This document shows positions 54,501-62,148 of a DNA stretch of 64,000 bases, one piece after another. The notes beneath the pieces were generated by a model that ran no database searches, was not told where the DNA came from, and saw only the letters and a program-made list of their open reading frames with translations. Position 1 is the first letter of the stretch, and every line of letters begins with the position of its first letter. Source of the DNA: Bin5 sp034428435 (GTDB taxonomy: Bacteria; Chloroflexota; Anaerolineae; Caldilineales; Caldilineaceae); assembly GCA_034428435.1 (NCBI GenBank), contig DAOUHY010000453.1, positions 1 to 64,000 on the forward strand, written 5' to 3'. The position numbers and the translations under genes were made by a program.

Positions 54501-54550
54501 TGGACCGGTACATTCTGGTGTCGCTGTATCCTGAAGACTTTGCGGAGTAG
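51536..54550 (+). CDS. M16-family zinc metallopeptidase lipoprotein
   Basis: This 1004-residue protein starts with a basic stretch, a hydrophobic segment and the lipobox LASAC (about residues 35-44), so it is exported and lipid-anchored. The M16 active site is H144-F-V-E147-H148 (LAHFVEHMMFNGT), with the downstream Glu in EEERLRDQ. Two M16 half-barrel units follow, the second without a zinc motif, as in pitrilysin-like enzymes. GGAG at 51526-51529 decides the ATG at 51536 over one at 51512. It probably degrades peptides outside the cell. It is monocistronic, ending at a strong terminator, and repeat copy D lies upstream. Confidence 0.95.
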   Translation: MNGERNRPAVSSRVIGRRTVAGRGKRKVRLLVALLILIAVLASACEGVETPSASSGETTGSGGEQAAAPAEEGEPAQAYLDLDSETLDMNAPILLDPSIRRAQLDNGLTYYIRHNTEPANRATLMLAINAGSIQEDEDQLGLAHFVEHMMFNGTERFPKQALIDYFESVGMTFGPDVNAYTSFDETVYFLEFPTDDEDIISTTFQVAEDWASRATISDEEVDSERGVILEEERLRDQNASGRLNKQLFPLLLGESRYTDRMPIGDMDIVQNTPGETLRRFYRDWYRPDLMAVIVVGDIDVDAIEAKITEHFGSLTAPEPARPRVSYSLPDYEDTGYLILTDPEFPVTIAQIIYRQAAPDLNSAGVFRDRLIGNLFYKMLNFRLDDLTREADSPFLGAFVSEGQLVRGNNYQVVGVQVRQGEALSSLEAALTEVERVRRHGFTAAEVERAKSEILNTYERLYNDRENLRNHSLASEYSRNYLENEAVPGIEIEYKLVGRLLEGISRDDVNQRAELYVGGSNRSVFVVGPERDADSLPNESELAAVFADVGTKEVEPYQDIEAVTALLTEVPEPAEILSRQTDETYNITDLTLANGARVLLKPTTFKEEEILFSASSPGGSSLVSDEDYPEADFIDSIVSQSAVGDVSYAALQRLLADKSVTVSPYIGELDEGFYGHSGQEYIETLFQLVYLYGTQARADDDAFATLKDQYTESLRNRELDPRSALTDAFIEARYGDSVRRNVPTLEIISSLDLERAFAIYQERFADFSDFTFVFVGNFDLEQMVEWSQRYLGNLPSLDRSETWQDVAPDPPPGVVEVPVYRGQDEQSLTTILFTGAGEDTLENRLHLRMLETIMDILMREELREALGGVYAYGASASMEPDPDSLYEISLYFGSDPARVQELVDALFGLIAEVQADGPREDLLEKARIQIVRQREEQLEQNNYWLRVLEYWASEDGVDLANFVDLDVVESRTNAVTTEEVQASAGAFLPLDRYILVSLYPEDFAE

Positions 54551-54573
54551 CAGGACTGAGAGGCTGACTGAGA

Positions 54574-54605
54574 GCGGGCAGTTGACGGTCAACTGCCCGC
54601 TTTTT
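54574..54605 (+). terminator. Rho-independent terminator after the M16 gene
   Basis: GCGGGCAGTTG and CAACTGCCCGC form an 11-bp stem around the loop ACGGT, followed by TTTTTC. Confidence 0.93.
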
Positions 54606-54627
54606 CATGTCAGAGTGGAGCGCGGCT

Positions 54628-54825
54628 TTAATGACCGTAGAAATGTTCGGTAGGATCGATAACGGAGTCCTGCCAGTCCAGATAGCGGGCGGCCTCCTCC
54701 AGATTTGCTGCCTTGCCGTCATCGACCAGTTGCTGAAGCGTGTCAAGCTGCATTTCGGTCAGCGTACCGGACTGCAAAGCGAGCAACCAACTGCTGAACT
54801 CCTCTTTTTCATCAATGCGCGCCAT
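54628..54825 (-). CDS. Small acidic protein of unknown function
   Basis: This 65-residue acidic, helical protein (EFSSWLLALQSGTLTEMQL, LEEAARYLDWQDSV) has no signal peptide or membrane segment. GAGGAAA precedes the ATG at 54825 with good spacing. It lies 37 bases after another small gene on the same strand, so they may form a pair. I do not recognise its family. Confidence 0.6.
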   Translation of the reverse strand: MARIDEKEEFSSWLLALQSGTLTEMQLDTLQQLVDDGKAANLEEAARYLDWQDSVIDPTEHFYGH

Positions 54826-54862
54826 GGTCTGTTTTCCTCACTTTTTGGGCGCGAGCGCCGCT

Positions 54863-55174
54863 TCATATCGTAAACTCGACGTCGCTGCCATCTTCAAAAT
54901 AGAGCTGCAGGTGTAGGGCATTGAGCCTGAAGTGGCTCATGCCCAAGCAGGCGCGTTCTGCCTGTGTGCGCTCGGCTGAGGCTTTCGCCCAGCGGCTTTC
55001 GCGGCCTTTGTGTTCAAACTGCAGGTAGCTACCATCCTCAAAAAAGAGAACAGCCTGGTTGAACTCTGAATTGGCAACGTAGCGGACAGCATGGGCGGCG
55101 GCGCTTTGCGCCTGGGAAAAGGATACCAGGTCGAATTGAAAGGAGCCATTGTCGCCGTTTGTTCGCTCTTCCAT
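54863..55174 (-). CDS. Small protein of unknown function, internal repeat-like segments
   Basis: This 103-residue protein has no membrane segment. Two similar acidic pieces, AVLFFEDGSYLQFEHK and LQLYFEDGSDVEFTI, repeat the pattern F-E-D-G-S-x-x-x-F, suggesting a duplicated beta hairpin. AAAAGG precedes the ATG at 55174. It is upstream of the 65-residue gene on the same strand. Confidence 0.65.
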   Translation of the reverse strand: MEERTNGDNGSFQFDLVSFSQAQSAAAHAVRYVANSEFNQAVLFFEDGSYLQFEHKGRESRWAKASAERTQAERACLGMSHFRLNALHLQLYFEDGSDVEFTI

Positions 55175-55349
55175 CTGGAAGCCTTTTCACCTGCCAGAGT
55201 ACAGATCTTGCGATTCGGTGGGCAGGCTCTAGTTCATTGCGTTGTGGTGTTGGGGATGACTATACATTAGCCAATGTGTTCGCGCAAGAGATTGCTTTTG
55301 GTGGGACAAGTCAGAGCATGCAGATTAGAACGCCAGAATAGTCAACAGA

Positions 55350-55374
55350 GGGCACCCGCAAGAGGTGCCCCTAC
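55350..55374 (+). repeat. Small dispersed hairpin repeat, copy 2
   Basis: GGGCACC and GGTGCCC pair around CGCAAGA, followed by CTAC. It matches 38501-38525 with an A-U pair where the other has G-U. It lies in the 429-base gap 55175-55603, which otherwise shows no gene. Confidence 0.6.
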
Positions 55375-55603
55375 CACTCTAAGAGCATTGCAACGACTGG
55401 TTAATTCGTGATGCGATAGCCTATTTGCGTTTGAAGCGGGAGGTTTGTCAGCTTTTGGGACGTTGGAAGGAAATAGCATTCGACATGCTAGCTCGCTGGT
55501 GGGTTGGTCGTGTATGGCGCCAGATTTTCTTGAGGGGGGCGTGTGTGCTACGATTGCGGCATTCGTAATGGTACATTCCAGAGTTCAGAAATGGAGTTGT
55601 GCA

Positions 55604-55981
55604 ATGAAAAAGCTGCTCAAGTTCCTCTTCTTTGTCGGATTTGCCGCGGGGGTAGTTTATGTGCTGAAGCAGGTTTTGGGGGGTACGCAGCCGGAAGGGG
55701 CAGGCAGCGGCGTATTGCCTGAAACGCCGGTGACCCCTTTGGAAGATATGCCCTTGGGCGGCGAGGTAAGCCCGCAACTCCTGGACATCCTGGTTGACCC
55801 AGAGGACAAGGGGTCGCTTCAATTGATGGACGACAGCAAATTCCTGCTTAACCCCCGCAATGGCTATCGCTATCCGATTCGCAATGGGATTCCGGTGATG
55901 CTCATTGAAGAGGGGAAGAAGTACCAGGATGAAAGCCTGATTCAGAACGGGCAGGAGCAGACGGAGGCTTCGTCGGCCTGA
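55604..55981 (+). CDS. Membrane-anchored Trm112-like protein lacking zinc cysteines
   Basis: This 125-residue protein has a membrane segment at residues 5-22 (LKFLFFVGFAAGVVYVLK), a Pro/Gly linker, then a Trm112/UPF0434-like domain (about 55-105): LLDILVDPEDKGSLQL, FLLNPRNGYRYPIRNGIPVML. The usual zinc ligands are absent: the position of C-P-x-C is DPED. Free Trm112 proteins activate methyltransferases; the role of a membrane-bound form is unknown. GGAG at 55593-55596 decides the ATG at 55604 against the longer frame from 55445. A terminator follows at 56096. Confidence 0.82.
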   Translation: MKKLLKFLFFVGFAAGVVYVLKQVLGGTQPEGAGSGVLPETPVTPLEDMPLGGEVSPQLLDILVDPEDKGSLQLMDDSKFLLNPRNGYRYPIRNGIPVMLIEEGKKYQDESLIQNGQEQTEASSA

Positions 55982-56095
55982 GGTTGTTCCCATTTGCCGG
56001 GGACAGAAGACCGGCGTACGGGAGGGCATGGCGGAAGCCGTTTCACGTACGGCGGAAGCTCGGTCCAAATGGTAGTACAGTGCAAATCGCAGAGG

Positions 56096-56128
56096 AGCCT
56101 GGCGGCCGATAGGACGCCGGGCTTTTTT
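56096..56128 (+). terminator. Rho-independent terminator after the Trm112-like gene
   Basis: AGCCTGGCG and CGCCGGGCT pair over 9 bp with one G-U, loop GCCGATAGGA, followed by six T. It also separates this gene from the convergent kinase gene. Confidence 0.8.
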
Positions 56129-56165
56129 GATTCTCAGAGGCTGTGCCGGCTCTGAAGAGTTCCTA

Positions 56166-57275
56166 TCAGGCGAGGGCCGCCGGGGGGCTACCGTCCGGCT
56201 GGCGCCTCAAGGGGTCTGTAGGGAGCTCGATGGTAAAGATTGCGCCGTCACGGTTTTCCACGCTGACACGTCCGCCGTGCGCTTCGACGGCGCTCTTGAC
56301 GATGGCAAGGCCCAATCCAACGCCGGGAAGCTGTTCGCTCAATTCGCCACGATAGAAGCGCTCGAAGATCTGTTCTTTGTCGGCCGGCTGGATTCCCGGC
56401 CCACTGTCGGCTACGGTCAGAAGCGTAGCATGGGCTTCCCCGGCGGCGGCAAGTTCGACGAACCCCCCTGGCTGGGTGAATTTCAGGGCGTTGTCCAGGA
56501 GGTTGGCCAGCGCCATCCCAAGGCTGGCCCGGTCACACCAGATCGTGTCGAGTCCTTCGGACGGAGACAGGCGCAGGTCGATTTGTTTGGCCGCGGCAGT
56601 CGACCGGAAGGGTGCCAGAGATTCTTCCAGGAGGCCTGCGAGGTCGTGTTGGGCGATATCCAGGGCTGCGACGCCGCCTTCGAGGCGGGAAAGGTCGAGC
56701 AGGTGAGCGGTCATCCATTGCAGTCGATCCAGCTGTCGCTGGCTTTCACCCAGAAACTCGACGCGCGTTTCAAGTTCTCCGCCGGCCTGACCCTGCAGGA
56801 TCTCGATGAACTGGCGCAGGGCGGTCAGCGGGGTACGCAGTTCGTGGGAGGCGTCTGCGATGAAACGGCGCAGCGCATCTCGTTCAGCGGCCAGGTCGGC
56901 AAAGGTTGTTTGAAGACGTGCTGCCATGCGGTTGAAGCGGCGAGAGAGGTCACCGATTTCACCGACCGTTTCGGGCGCGCGAACGGCCAGATCTCCCTCT
57001 TCCATCTGCTGAGTTGCGGTTTCGAGGGCCATTAAGGGGGCAGTCAGCGTCCGGCTCATCAGGAATCCGAGCAGGACGGCCACCAGGACCGCGCCCAGCC
57101 CGGCCACCATGAGCGCGCGACGAATGGCGAGAAGCGGCTCGGCAGAAAAGGCGAATCTGTTGGTCATCTGGACATAACCGATAACCTTATCGTCGTGATG
57201 GACGGGGACGGTAACTTGAGGCCCCTCTGCAGGCGGGGGCACCGCCCCGGGGGCGAGCCGAAAACAATGCGCCAA
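56166..57275 (-). CDS. Sensor histidine kinase, C-terminal part (frameshifted from the N-terminal part)
   Basis: This frame holds the second membrane segment (MVAGLGAVLVAVLLGFLM), HAMP (TLTAPLMALETATQQME), the phospho-acceptor H-box (FIADASHELRTPLTALRQF), the N-box (LANLLDNALKFTQ), G1 (VADSGPGI), F-box and G2 (GVGLGLAIVKSAVEAHGG) of a class I histidine kinase. The frame-open ATG at 57275 begins inside the sensor domain, so it is not a true start. It joins the N-terminal frame by a -1 shift; the whole would be about 575 residues. The partner is very likely the OmpR-type regulator at 59628. Confidence 0.85.
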   Translation of the reverse strand: MAHCFRLAPGAVPPPAEGPQVTVPVHHDDKVIGYVQMTNRFAFSAEPLLAIRRALMVAGLGAVLVAVLLGFLMSRTLTAPLMALETATQQMEEGDLAVRAPETVGEIGDLSRRFNRMAARLQTTFADLAAERDALRRFIADASHELRTPLTALRQFIEILQGQAGGELETRVEFLGESQRQLDRLQWMTAHLLDLSRLEGGVAALDIAQHDLAGLLEESLAPFRSTAAAKQIDLRLSPSEGLDTIWCDRASLGMALANLLDNALKFTQPGGFVELAAAGEAHATLLTVADSGPGIQPADKEQIFERFYRGELSEQLPGVGLGLAIVKSAVEAHGGRVSVENRDGAIFTIELPTDPLRRQPDGSPPAALA

Positions 57276-57892
57276 ATCCGGGGCGTCGAAAGAACATCGA
57301 GCGTCACGGCGCGATTTTGCGTTGTGCTCCCGTTGTCAGGTGAAGCGTCCCCAGGATCGACGATGACCAGCCTGTCCCCCAGGAAGCCGGGCCGTCTTTC
57401 GAGCGACAGGGCGGCTGCCTCCTCATCCTGTGTGCCGCCTTCGTTAAGGTCCATGGCGAACATTCCGCGCGGGTGCCCGGAGCCGGAGATCACGATGACG
57501 GGGTTGACCATCTCCTTTTGCCAGTTCTCTCTATCGCTGCGAGAGAGGTCCCTTAGCAGGCTCAGGACTGCAGGCCTCGAATCCAAGGGGGCAAGGCGCA
57601 TCTGAGAGTGGGCAAGCGCGCGATGGTCACTGTCGAGAATCGTCAGTTCCGTATTGGTAAGGAAGCCGGAAGTTATCGCCAGTTGTTGGAGTCGAAGTCC
57701 CTGATTCGAGCGGACCAGGAGGGGCTCAGCCATGCGTGCTACGGCCTCGGCGTTGAGGACGAGCGTCTCATGTTCGCGGGCGGCCATGTATCGAGTGAGC
57801 AGGCCGAGGGCGACGACTCCGATTAACAGGATCGTCAGCAGAGTCAGGGCAGCGTAGCTAATGATCAGACGCCAGCGAATCGAGTTCAGCAT
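57164..57892 (-). CDS. Sensor histidine kinase, N-terminal part (premature frame end)
   Basis: This frame starts at the ATG 57892 with a membrane segment (WRLIISYAALTLLTILLIGVV, residues 7-27), followed by an extracytoplasmic sensor domain of about 150 residues. After IWRIVFGSPPG the frame runs into unrelated sequence and stops at 57164, while the family-like continuation (VPPPAEGPQVTVPVHHDD) lies in the -1 frame. The switch maps to CCCC-GGGGG at 57245-57253 or just beside it; one added G restores the frame. The kinase is therefore either a broken gene, a frameshifting gene, or carries a one-base sequence error. Confidence 0.8.
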   Translation of the reverse strand: MLNSIRWRLIISYAALTLLTILLIGVVALGLLTRYMAAREHETLVLNAEAVARMAEPLLVRSNQGLRLQQLAITSGFLTNTELTILDSDHRALAHSQMRLAPLDSRPAVLSLLRDLSRSDRENWQKEMVNPVIVISGSGHPRGMFAMDLNEGGTQDEEAAALSLERRPGFLGDRLVIVDPGDASPDNGSTTQNRAVTLDVLSTPRIWRIVFGSPPGRCPRLQRGLKLPSPSITTIRLSVMSR

Positions 57893-57972
57893 ATTTGCAT
57901 CTTTACCCTGTCAAAAGACGAGCCAAGCGGTCTCGTCGCGTCTCCTTGCGGGCAGGTCCTACTTAGACATGT

Positions 57973-58006
57973 CCGCTCTGCGGTCCGGCAGCCGGCCGCA
58001 GAGCGG
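57973..58006. other. Perfect 11-bp hairpin in the PDZ-kinase gap
   Basis: CCGCTCTGCGG (57973-57983) and CCGCAGAGCGG (57996-58006) pair completely around a 12-base loop. There is no T-run on the minus strand after it. The surrounding 205-base gap shows nothing else. It may be an mRNA stability or processing hairpin for this operon. Confidence 0.5.
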
Positions 58007-58097
58007 GGTGTGTTTTGGATTTGCCAGCTTCTGAGGCGTGTGCACCTCACTGTGGAGGGTCGCCTCGGGAACTGGTGGTCATCAAGGCAGAGATGTT

Positions 58098-59360
58098 CTA
58101 TGAACTGCTCTGCGACTCATGGGCGTTCTTCTGCTCTTCCTGGTCCTGGTCATGCAGTTCCTTCATCTGCATGCGGAGGCGTTCAAGAGGCATGATAGAG
58201 ACACCTAGAAATGCCCTGTCTTCGTCTTCGGGGTGGGCGCCGAGGGAAACTGTCGTTGAAAAGGTTTCACCGTCGCGCATTACTGTTATTTCCACTTCGT
58301 CACCTGGGCTGTGACCGGTCAGGGCCTCGACCAAATCCTGATAGTTGGAGATCTCGGTGTCGCCAACCGCGGTGATTGCATCGCCTTGCTGCAGTTCTGC
58401 GAGAGCCGCCGGTCCCTGGTCCTGCACGCTCTTCACGAGTGCCCCGTCCGGCAGTTCGGTGAAGGGGAAGCCGTTGCCGAACCGGCCGCCGAACGGCATT
58501 GCGAAGCCAAAGCGATTGCCCCACGGCTGACGGCGGTCTTGATCAGGTCGGTTCATATCGCCACGGAATCGTTCTGCCTGTGCGATGCTAACGCCGATGA
58601 AGGCTTTTTCGCCGTCATCCGGATGTGTGCCGAGCGTCAGACTCAGGATCGTGCTCTCTCCTTCGCGATCCACTGTCAACTCGACAACGTCACCGGGGCT
58701 GTATGCGGCAACGGCCTCAGCCAATTCTCTCATACCTGTAATTTCGTTGTCGTCAACGGCGGTGATCAGGTCGCCGGCCATCAAGCCGGCTGTTGCGGCC
58801 GGGCTCTCGTCCAGCACCGCGTCGACCTCCGCGCCGTCACCAACGAAGATAGGGAATCGTTCCATCCCTCTGAAACGCTCGAAATTGGGTCTGCGTCCGA
58901 AGCCGGGCATTGCCGGAGCCCGCCCTCGCTGCGCTTTCAAGCCTTGGATCCGGGGAACATCCGGCGCCACGCCCAGTAGCGGGTAGCCTTCGTTATCGGC
59001 CAAGGTGACTGTCAGCGTCATCTCTTCGTCGCCGCGCTTCACCGTGAGTTCAAGGGTGTCGCCCGGGTCGCGCATCAGGATCACGTGTTGCAGCTCGGCG
59101 GCGGTATTGACCATGTCTCCGTCGATTGCCAGAAGAATGTCGCCGCGCGCAAGGCCGGCCACGGAGGCCGGGGTCTCCTCGCCGACGGCCACGACCAGAA
59201 CGCCGGGTTCCGGCTTGATCCGTTCCGACAGCGAAGCCGCCGAAGCGGTGCCTGCCAAGGCCAGAAGGGCAAGGAGGGCCGCTGAGACCAGGACCCCAAG
59301 TTTCCGTTTGGACACGTTTGGCAAAGGTATCGTGCCGGTCATTCGTATTTGCTGTCTCAT
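58098..59360 (-). CDS. Exported triple-PDZ protein
   Basis: The 420 residues begin with a signal peptide (about 1-41, ending LAGTASA). Three PDZ-type units follow (about 45-130, 175-260 and 295-380), each with a G-L-x-x-G-D-x-I core: LARGDILLAIDGDMV, LMAGDLITAVDDNEI and LQQGDAITAVGDTEI. Each unit has a following LTV or ITV strand (LELTVKRG, VELTVDREG, VEITVMRDG). No trypsin-like protease domain is present, unlike HtrA/DegP. GGAG lies six bases before the ATG. It sits between regulator and kinase genes on one strand, so it may sense misfolded proteins and pass the signal to the kinase. Confidence 0.88.
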   Translation of the reverse strand: MRQQIRMTGTIPLPNVSKRKLGVLVSAALLALLALAGTASAASLSERIKPEPGVLVVAVGEETPASVAGLARGDILLAIDGDMVNTAAELQHVILMRDPGDTLELTVKRGDEEMTLTVTLADNEGYPLLGVAPDVPRIQGLKAQRGRAPAMPGFGRRPNFERFRGMERFPIFVGDGAEVDAVLDESPAATAGLMAGDLITAVDDNEITGMRELAEAVAAYSPGDVVELTVDREGESTILSLTLGTHPDDGEKAFIGVSIAQAERFRGDMNRPDQDRRQPWGNRFGFAMPFGGRFGNGFPFTELPDGALVKSVQDQGPAALAELQQGDAITAVGDTEISNYQDLVEALTGHSPGDEVEITVMRDGETFSTTVSLGAHPEDEDRAFLGVSIMPLERLRMQMKELHDQDQEEQKNAHESQSSS

Positions 59361-59627
59361 TCTTTTCTCCTTTAGCTGTGCTACACAGTGCGGTTATACC
59401 AGTGACTACAGTTAAAGTGTAGCGCCTCAAATTGAAAGGCTGGTTGCCTTTACATTAAGGTTCCGCAATAAAGGAAAACTCCTTTGCCAGCCGGCAAATT
59501 GGGCTGATGAGCCTAATTGGACCTATGTCCAAGAATGACGAGCAGCGCTTTTTGAATCAAGGCGGCTGAGCAGCAGGCAGGCAAGGCTGAGGACATCTGT
59601 GTATCAGAAAGCAGTGCTCAGTTTGTC

Positions 59628-60326
59628 TCAGCTCTGGAACTTGTAACCGAAGCCGCGGACGGTCACAAGTTTTGTCGGGTTGGCCGCGTCGCGTTCGATC
59701 TTCTGGCGCAGGTGCCGGATATGTACGTCGACGGTGCGGTCACTGTTGACGTCGCCTTCGTAGCCCCACACGGCCTCAACGAGGCCACTGCGGCTGACCG
59801 GCACGTTGGGCCGAGCGGCAAGGTAGTGAAGCAGCCGAAACTCGGTAGGCGTAAGCTCGACGATCTCGCCTTCCAGGCGCACTTCGAGGTGCGTCAGGTC
59901 GATTTCAAGGTCCTCAAAGCGGTGGACCTGGGTATCAGACTGGGCAGCCAGTTCGCCGTAGGCGCGGCGCAAGAGGGCCCGAATCCGGGACACCAGTTCG
60001 CGCAGACCGTAGGGCTTGACCATGTAGTCGTCGGCCCCCAGCTCCAGACCAAGCACCTTGTCCAGTTCTTCATCTCTGGCGGTCAACATCAGGATCGGTT
60101 GACGATGGCTTTGGGAACGAAGGGCGCGGCAGACGTCATAGCCACTCATATCGGGCAGACGCAGGTCCAGAGTTATCAGGTCGGGTTGTTCTCTTTTGGT
60201 CATTTCAAGTGCCTGGGCGCCGGTTTTGGCCCAGAAGACTTCGAACCCTTCCTGCTTCAGCGCGTACTCCAGGCCCCTGGCAACGGCTGGTTCGTCTTCT
60301 ACAATCAGAACGCGTTCCCGTTTCAT
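59628..60326 (-). CDS. OmpR-family response regulator
   Basis: This 232-residue regulator has a receiver domain (1-120) with acidic pocket VEDEP, phospho-acceptor Asp in LITLDLRLPDMSGY, Thr/Ala switch region LMLTARDEE and Lys in YMVKPYGLREL. The winged-helix DNA-binding domain is at about 140-230 (LTPTEFRLLHYLAARPN, RTVDVHIRHLRQKIE, VRGFGYKF). AGGAGGT at the right distance decides the start at 60326 rather than the frame opening at 60395. It is first in a minus-strand set with the PDZ protein and the kinase. Confidence 0.95.
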   Translation of the reverse strand: MKRERVLIVEDEPAVARGLEYALKQEGFEVFWAKTGAQALEMTKREQPDLITLDLRLPDMSGYDVCRALRSQSHRQPILMLTARDEELDKVLGLELGADDYMVKPYGLRELVSRIRALLRRAYGELAAQSDTQVHRFEDLEIDLTHLEVRLEGEIVELTPTEFRLLHYLAARPNVPVSRSGLVEAVWGYEGDVNSDRTVDVHIRHLRQKIERDAANPTKLVTVRGFGYKFQS

Positions 60327-60629
60327 GCTCGGACCTCCTGAGATTGCCGTCGTTTCCTCGCTCTGAGTCGACTGAGACTGCATGAAGCCGTACATCTCGC
60401 GGCCTCAATTTTTTGGCGCCAACCTGCAGCCAGTGTACAATACGTGGTCGTAGTATACCTATCATATGGAGGCTTTGCTACAGGGGAAGTAAACGAATCG
60501 GGCCCCGGGCATAAGGAGAGGGCCCCAGCCCGGTACACTGGGGCAATTGAGTTTTTTGTCCTGCTTTATGCAGGAGACCAGGCCGGTTCAGCCTGAGCAT
60601 TCGCTGGAGACGGGAAGGAAGTTAAAACG

Positions 60630-61223
60630 ATGGCTCGCATGAAAGTATTGCTAACGGAAGATATTCCAAGTTTGGGCCTTGCCGGCGAAGTCCACACGGT
60701 GGCAAGAGGCTATGCCCGCAACTATCTGCTCCCGCGCAGAGAGGCGATTCTGGCGACCAAGGGCGCTCTGAAACAGGCGGAGGATATTCGCCAGGCGGCG
60801 ATACGGAAGCGTGCGCAGGAACGGTCGAACGCCGATGCCCAGGCGGAGGTCCTTAGTGTTCAGCAGTTGCTCTTTAACGTGAGGGCAGGAGATAACGACC
60901 GGCTTTACGGCTCGATTACCACGTCGGATATCGCCGAACGAATGGAGGAGACGGTTGAATTCGAAGTAGACCGCAGGCGAATTCTACTGAGCCAGCCGAT
61001 TCGGGAGTTAGGCCTGTACGACGTGACAATTAGACTGATGGCAGACGTAGAGGCTACCTTTGCCGTTGCAGTCGTGCGGGAGAGTGAAGGCTGGGCAGAC
61101 GCCGAACAGAGAGAACAGGACCGCGAGGCGGCGGCTCAAGCAGAAGCGGAAGCTGAGGCGGCGGCCGAGCTGGCGGATGACGCAACCCATGCCGATGCGG
61201 AGGAGGACTCGGCGGAAGGCTGA
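60630..61223 (+). CDS. rplI: 50S ribosomal protein L9
   Basis: The first 150 residues match L9 (VLLTEDIPSLGLAGEVHTVA, GYARNYLLPRREAILAT, LYGSITTSDIAERM, PIRELGLYDVTIRLMADVEA). L9 binds 23S rRNA at the base of the L1 stalk. The 197 residues carry an extra acidic, Ala/Glu-rich C-terminal tail of about 45 residues (DREAAAQAEAEAEAAAE), similar in style to the tail of S16 in this window. GGAAGGAAG precedes the ATG. It stands alone here, without rpsF, ssb or rpsR, and ends at a terminator. Confidence 0.96.
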   Translation: MARMKVLLTEDIPSLGLAGEVHTVARGYARNYLLPRREAILATKGALKQAEDIRQAAIRKRAQERSNADAQAEVLSVQQLLFNVRAGDNDRLYGSITTSDIAERMEETVEFEVDRRRILLSQPIRELGLYDVTIRLMADVEATFAVAVVRESEGWADAEQREQDREAAAQAEAEAEAAAELADDATHADAEEDSAEG

Positions 61224-61264
61224 ACACAGTAGTCGTTCGCATAGAATACGCCAGAGAATATATG

Positions 61265-61297
61265 ACGGACAGGGTGCAGACCCTGTCCGTTTCTGTT
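61265..61297 (+). terminator. Terminator after rplI
   Basis: ACGGACAGGGT and ACCCTGTCCGT form an 11-bp stem with loop GCAG, followed by the T-rich TTCTGTTTG. Confidence 0.8.
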
Positions 61298-61479
61298 TGT
61301 CCGGGTAAGGCGAGTGTGGGCCGCAGGTGGTGCAGGACTCTCACCAATCTTTACCCGTTGAAATATCAGAGCCTTTCCTTAGAACGGCGTTGAAGCCCGG
61401 CCATTTCAGCAGATCAATACACTACTCCACCCCCTGCGCGGCCTGGCGCGGGGATGGGCACCGGACCGTCTTCAGGCCG

Positions 61480-61799
61480 GGGTGCATTCCAGAATTGGGG
61501 TGGGGATAGTCTGGGGGAATTCATGGCGGCGGTGGCTGAAATTGTCTACCGGATATTGGGGAGAGGCAGCGTAGGTGGCAGGCCCGGCCTTACGGTGGAG
61601 TCCGTCAGTTGGGGAGGGTGCGAGGGGCGGCACCTACGGGGATCTGATGGGACTGGCGGGACGTGGTCTGGCTGGACACCTTCGATTAGGCACCTGTCAC
61701 GAACATCGACACCCGGTCGGCGAGGCATGTTGTAGGAGAGGGGGCGTTGCGGGGGCGGAGCCCCCGCACAAGGGAGGGCCGAATAGGCCCGACCGCCCA
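61480..61799 (+). repeat. Dispersed intergenic element, copy B (long form, double-hairpin core)
   Basis: It aligns with copy A along its whole length; the last 70 or so bases are identical. Hairpin 1 is at 61749-61767 and hairpin 2 at 61776-61790. After the core, GAACTGCAGTGGTCAG matches the sequence after copy D. It lies on the plus strand, 350 bases before gyrA. The 925-base gap 61224-62148 has no gene apart from this element and the rplI terminator. Confidence 0.85.
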
Positions 61800-61952
61800 G
61801 AACTGCAGTGGTCAGAGGAGGCGATTCACCTCCTTCAGGGCTGAAAGCGGACTGGACATGGCTCCGCCGCTGCCCGAGGAATGGGAAAGTTCACCCCAAT
61901 ATTGGGATGCACCCTCAGGCCGATTTCGCTAGCCAATTTCGGGCAAATCGGG

Positions 61953-61958
61953 TATACT
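61953..61958 (+). promoter_or_regulatory. Possible -10 element of gyrA
   Basis: TATACT lies 190 bases before the gyrA ATG. No acceptable -35 is found at 16-18 bases, so the call is weak. Confidence 0.3.
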
Positions 61959-62148
61959 TAAAGGTGGCAAAAGCCCTGCCTGTCAGAGTCCAGGGCGCAC
62001 GCTTTTTCCCCAATTGGCGAGGCCGACGACCGGCCATAGAGTACCCTCCGGCGAGAACGAAAATCGACCCAAACTCAGGGGCGGGGACTCCGAGACTGAT
62101 GATGGCGGAGGCCAAGACACAGGACGATATAGTGGCGGGAGAACGTGA

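Noticed and set aside
57973..58006. Rho-independent terminator of the PDZ gene
   Set aside because: The stem is perfect but no T-run follows on the minus strand, so it is listed as a hairpin only.
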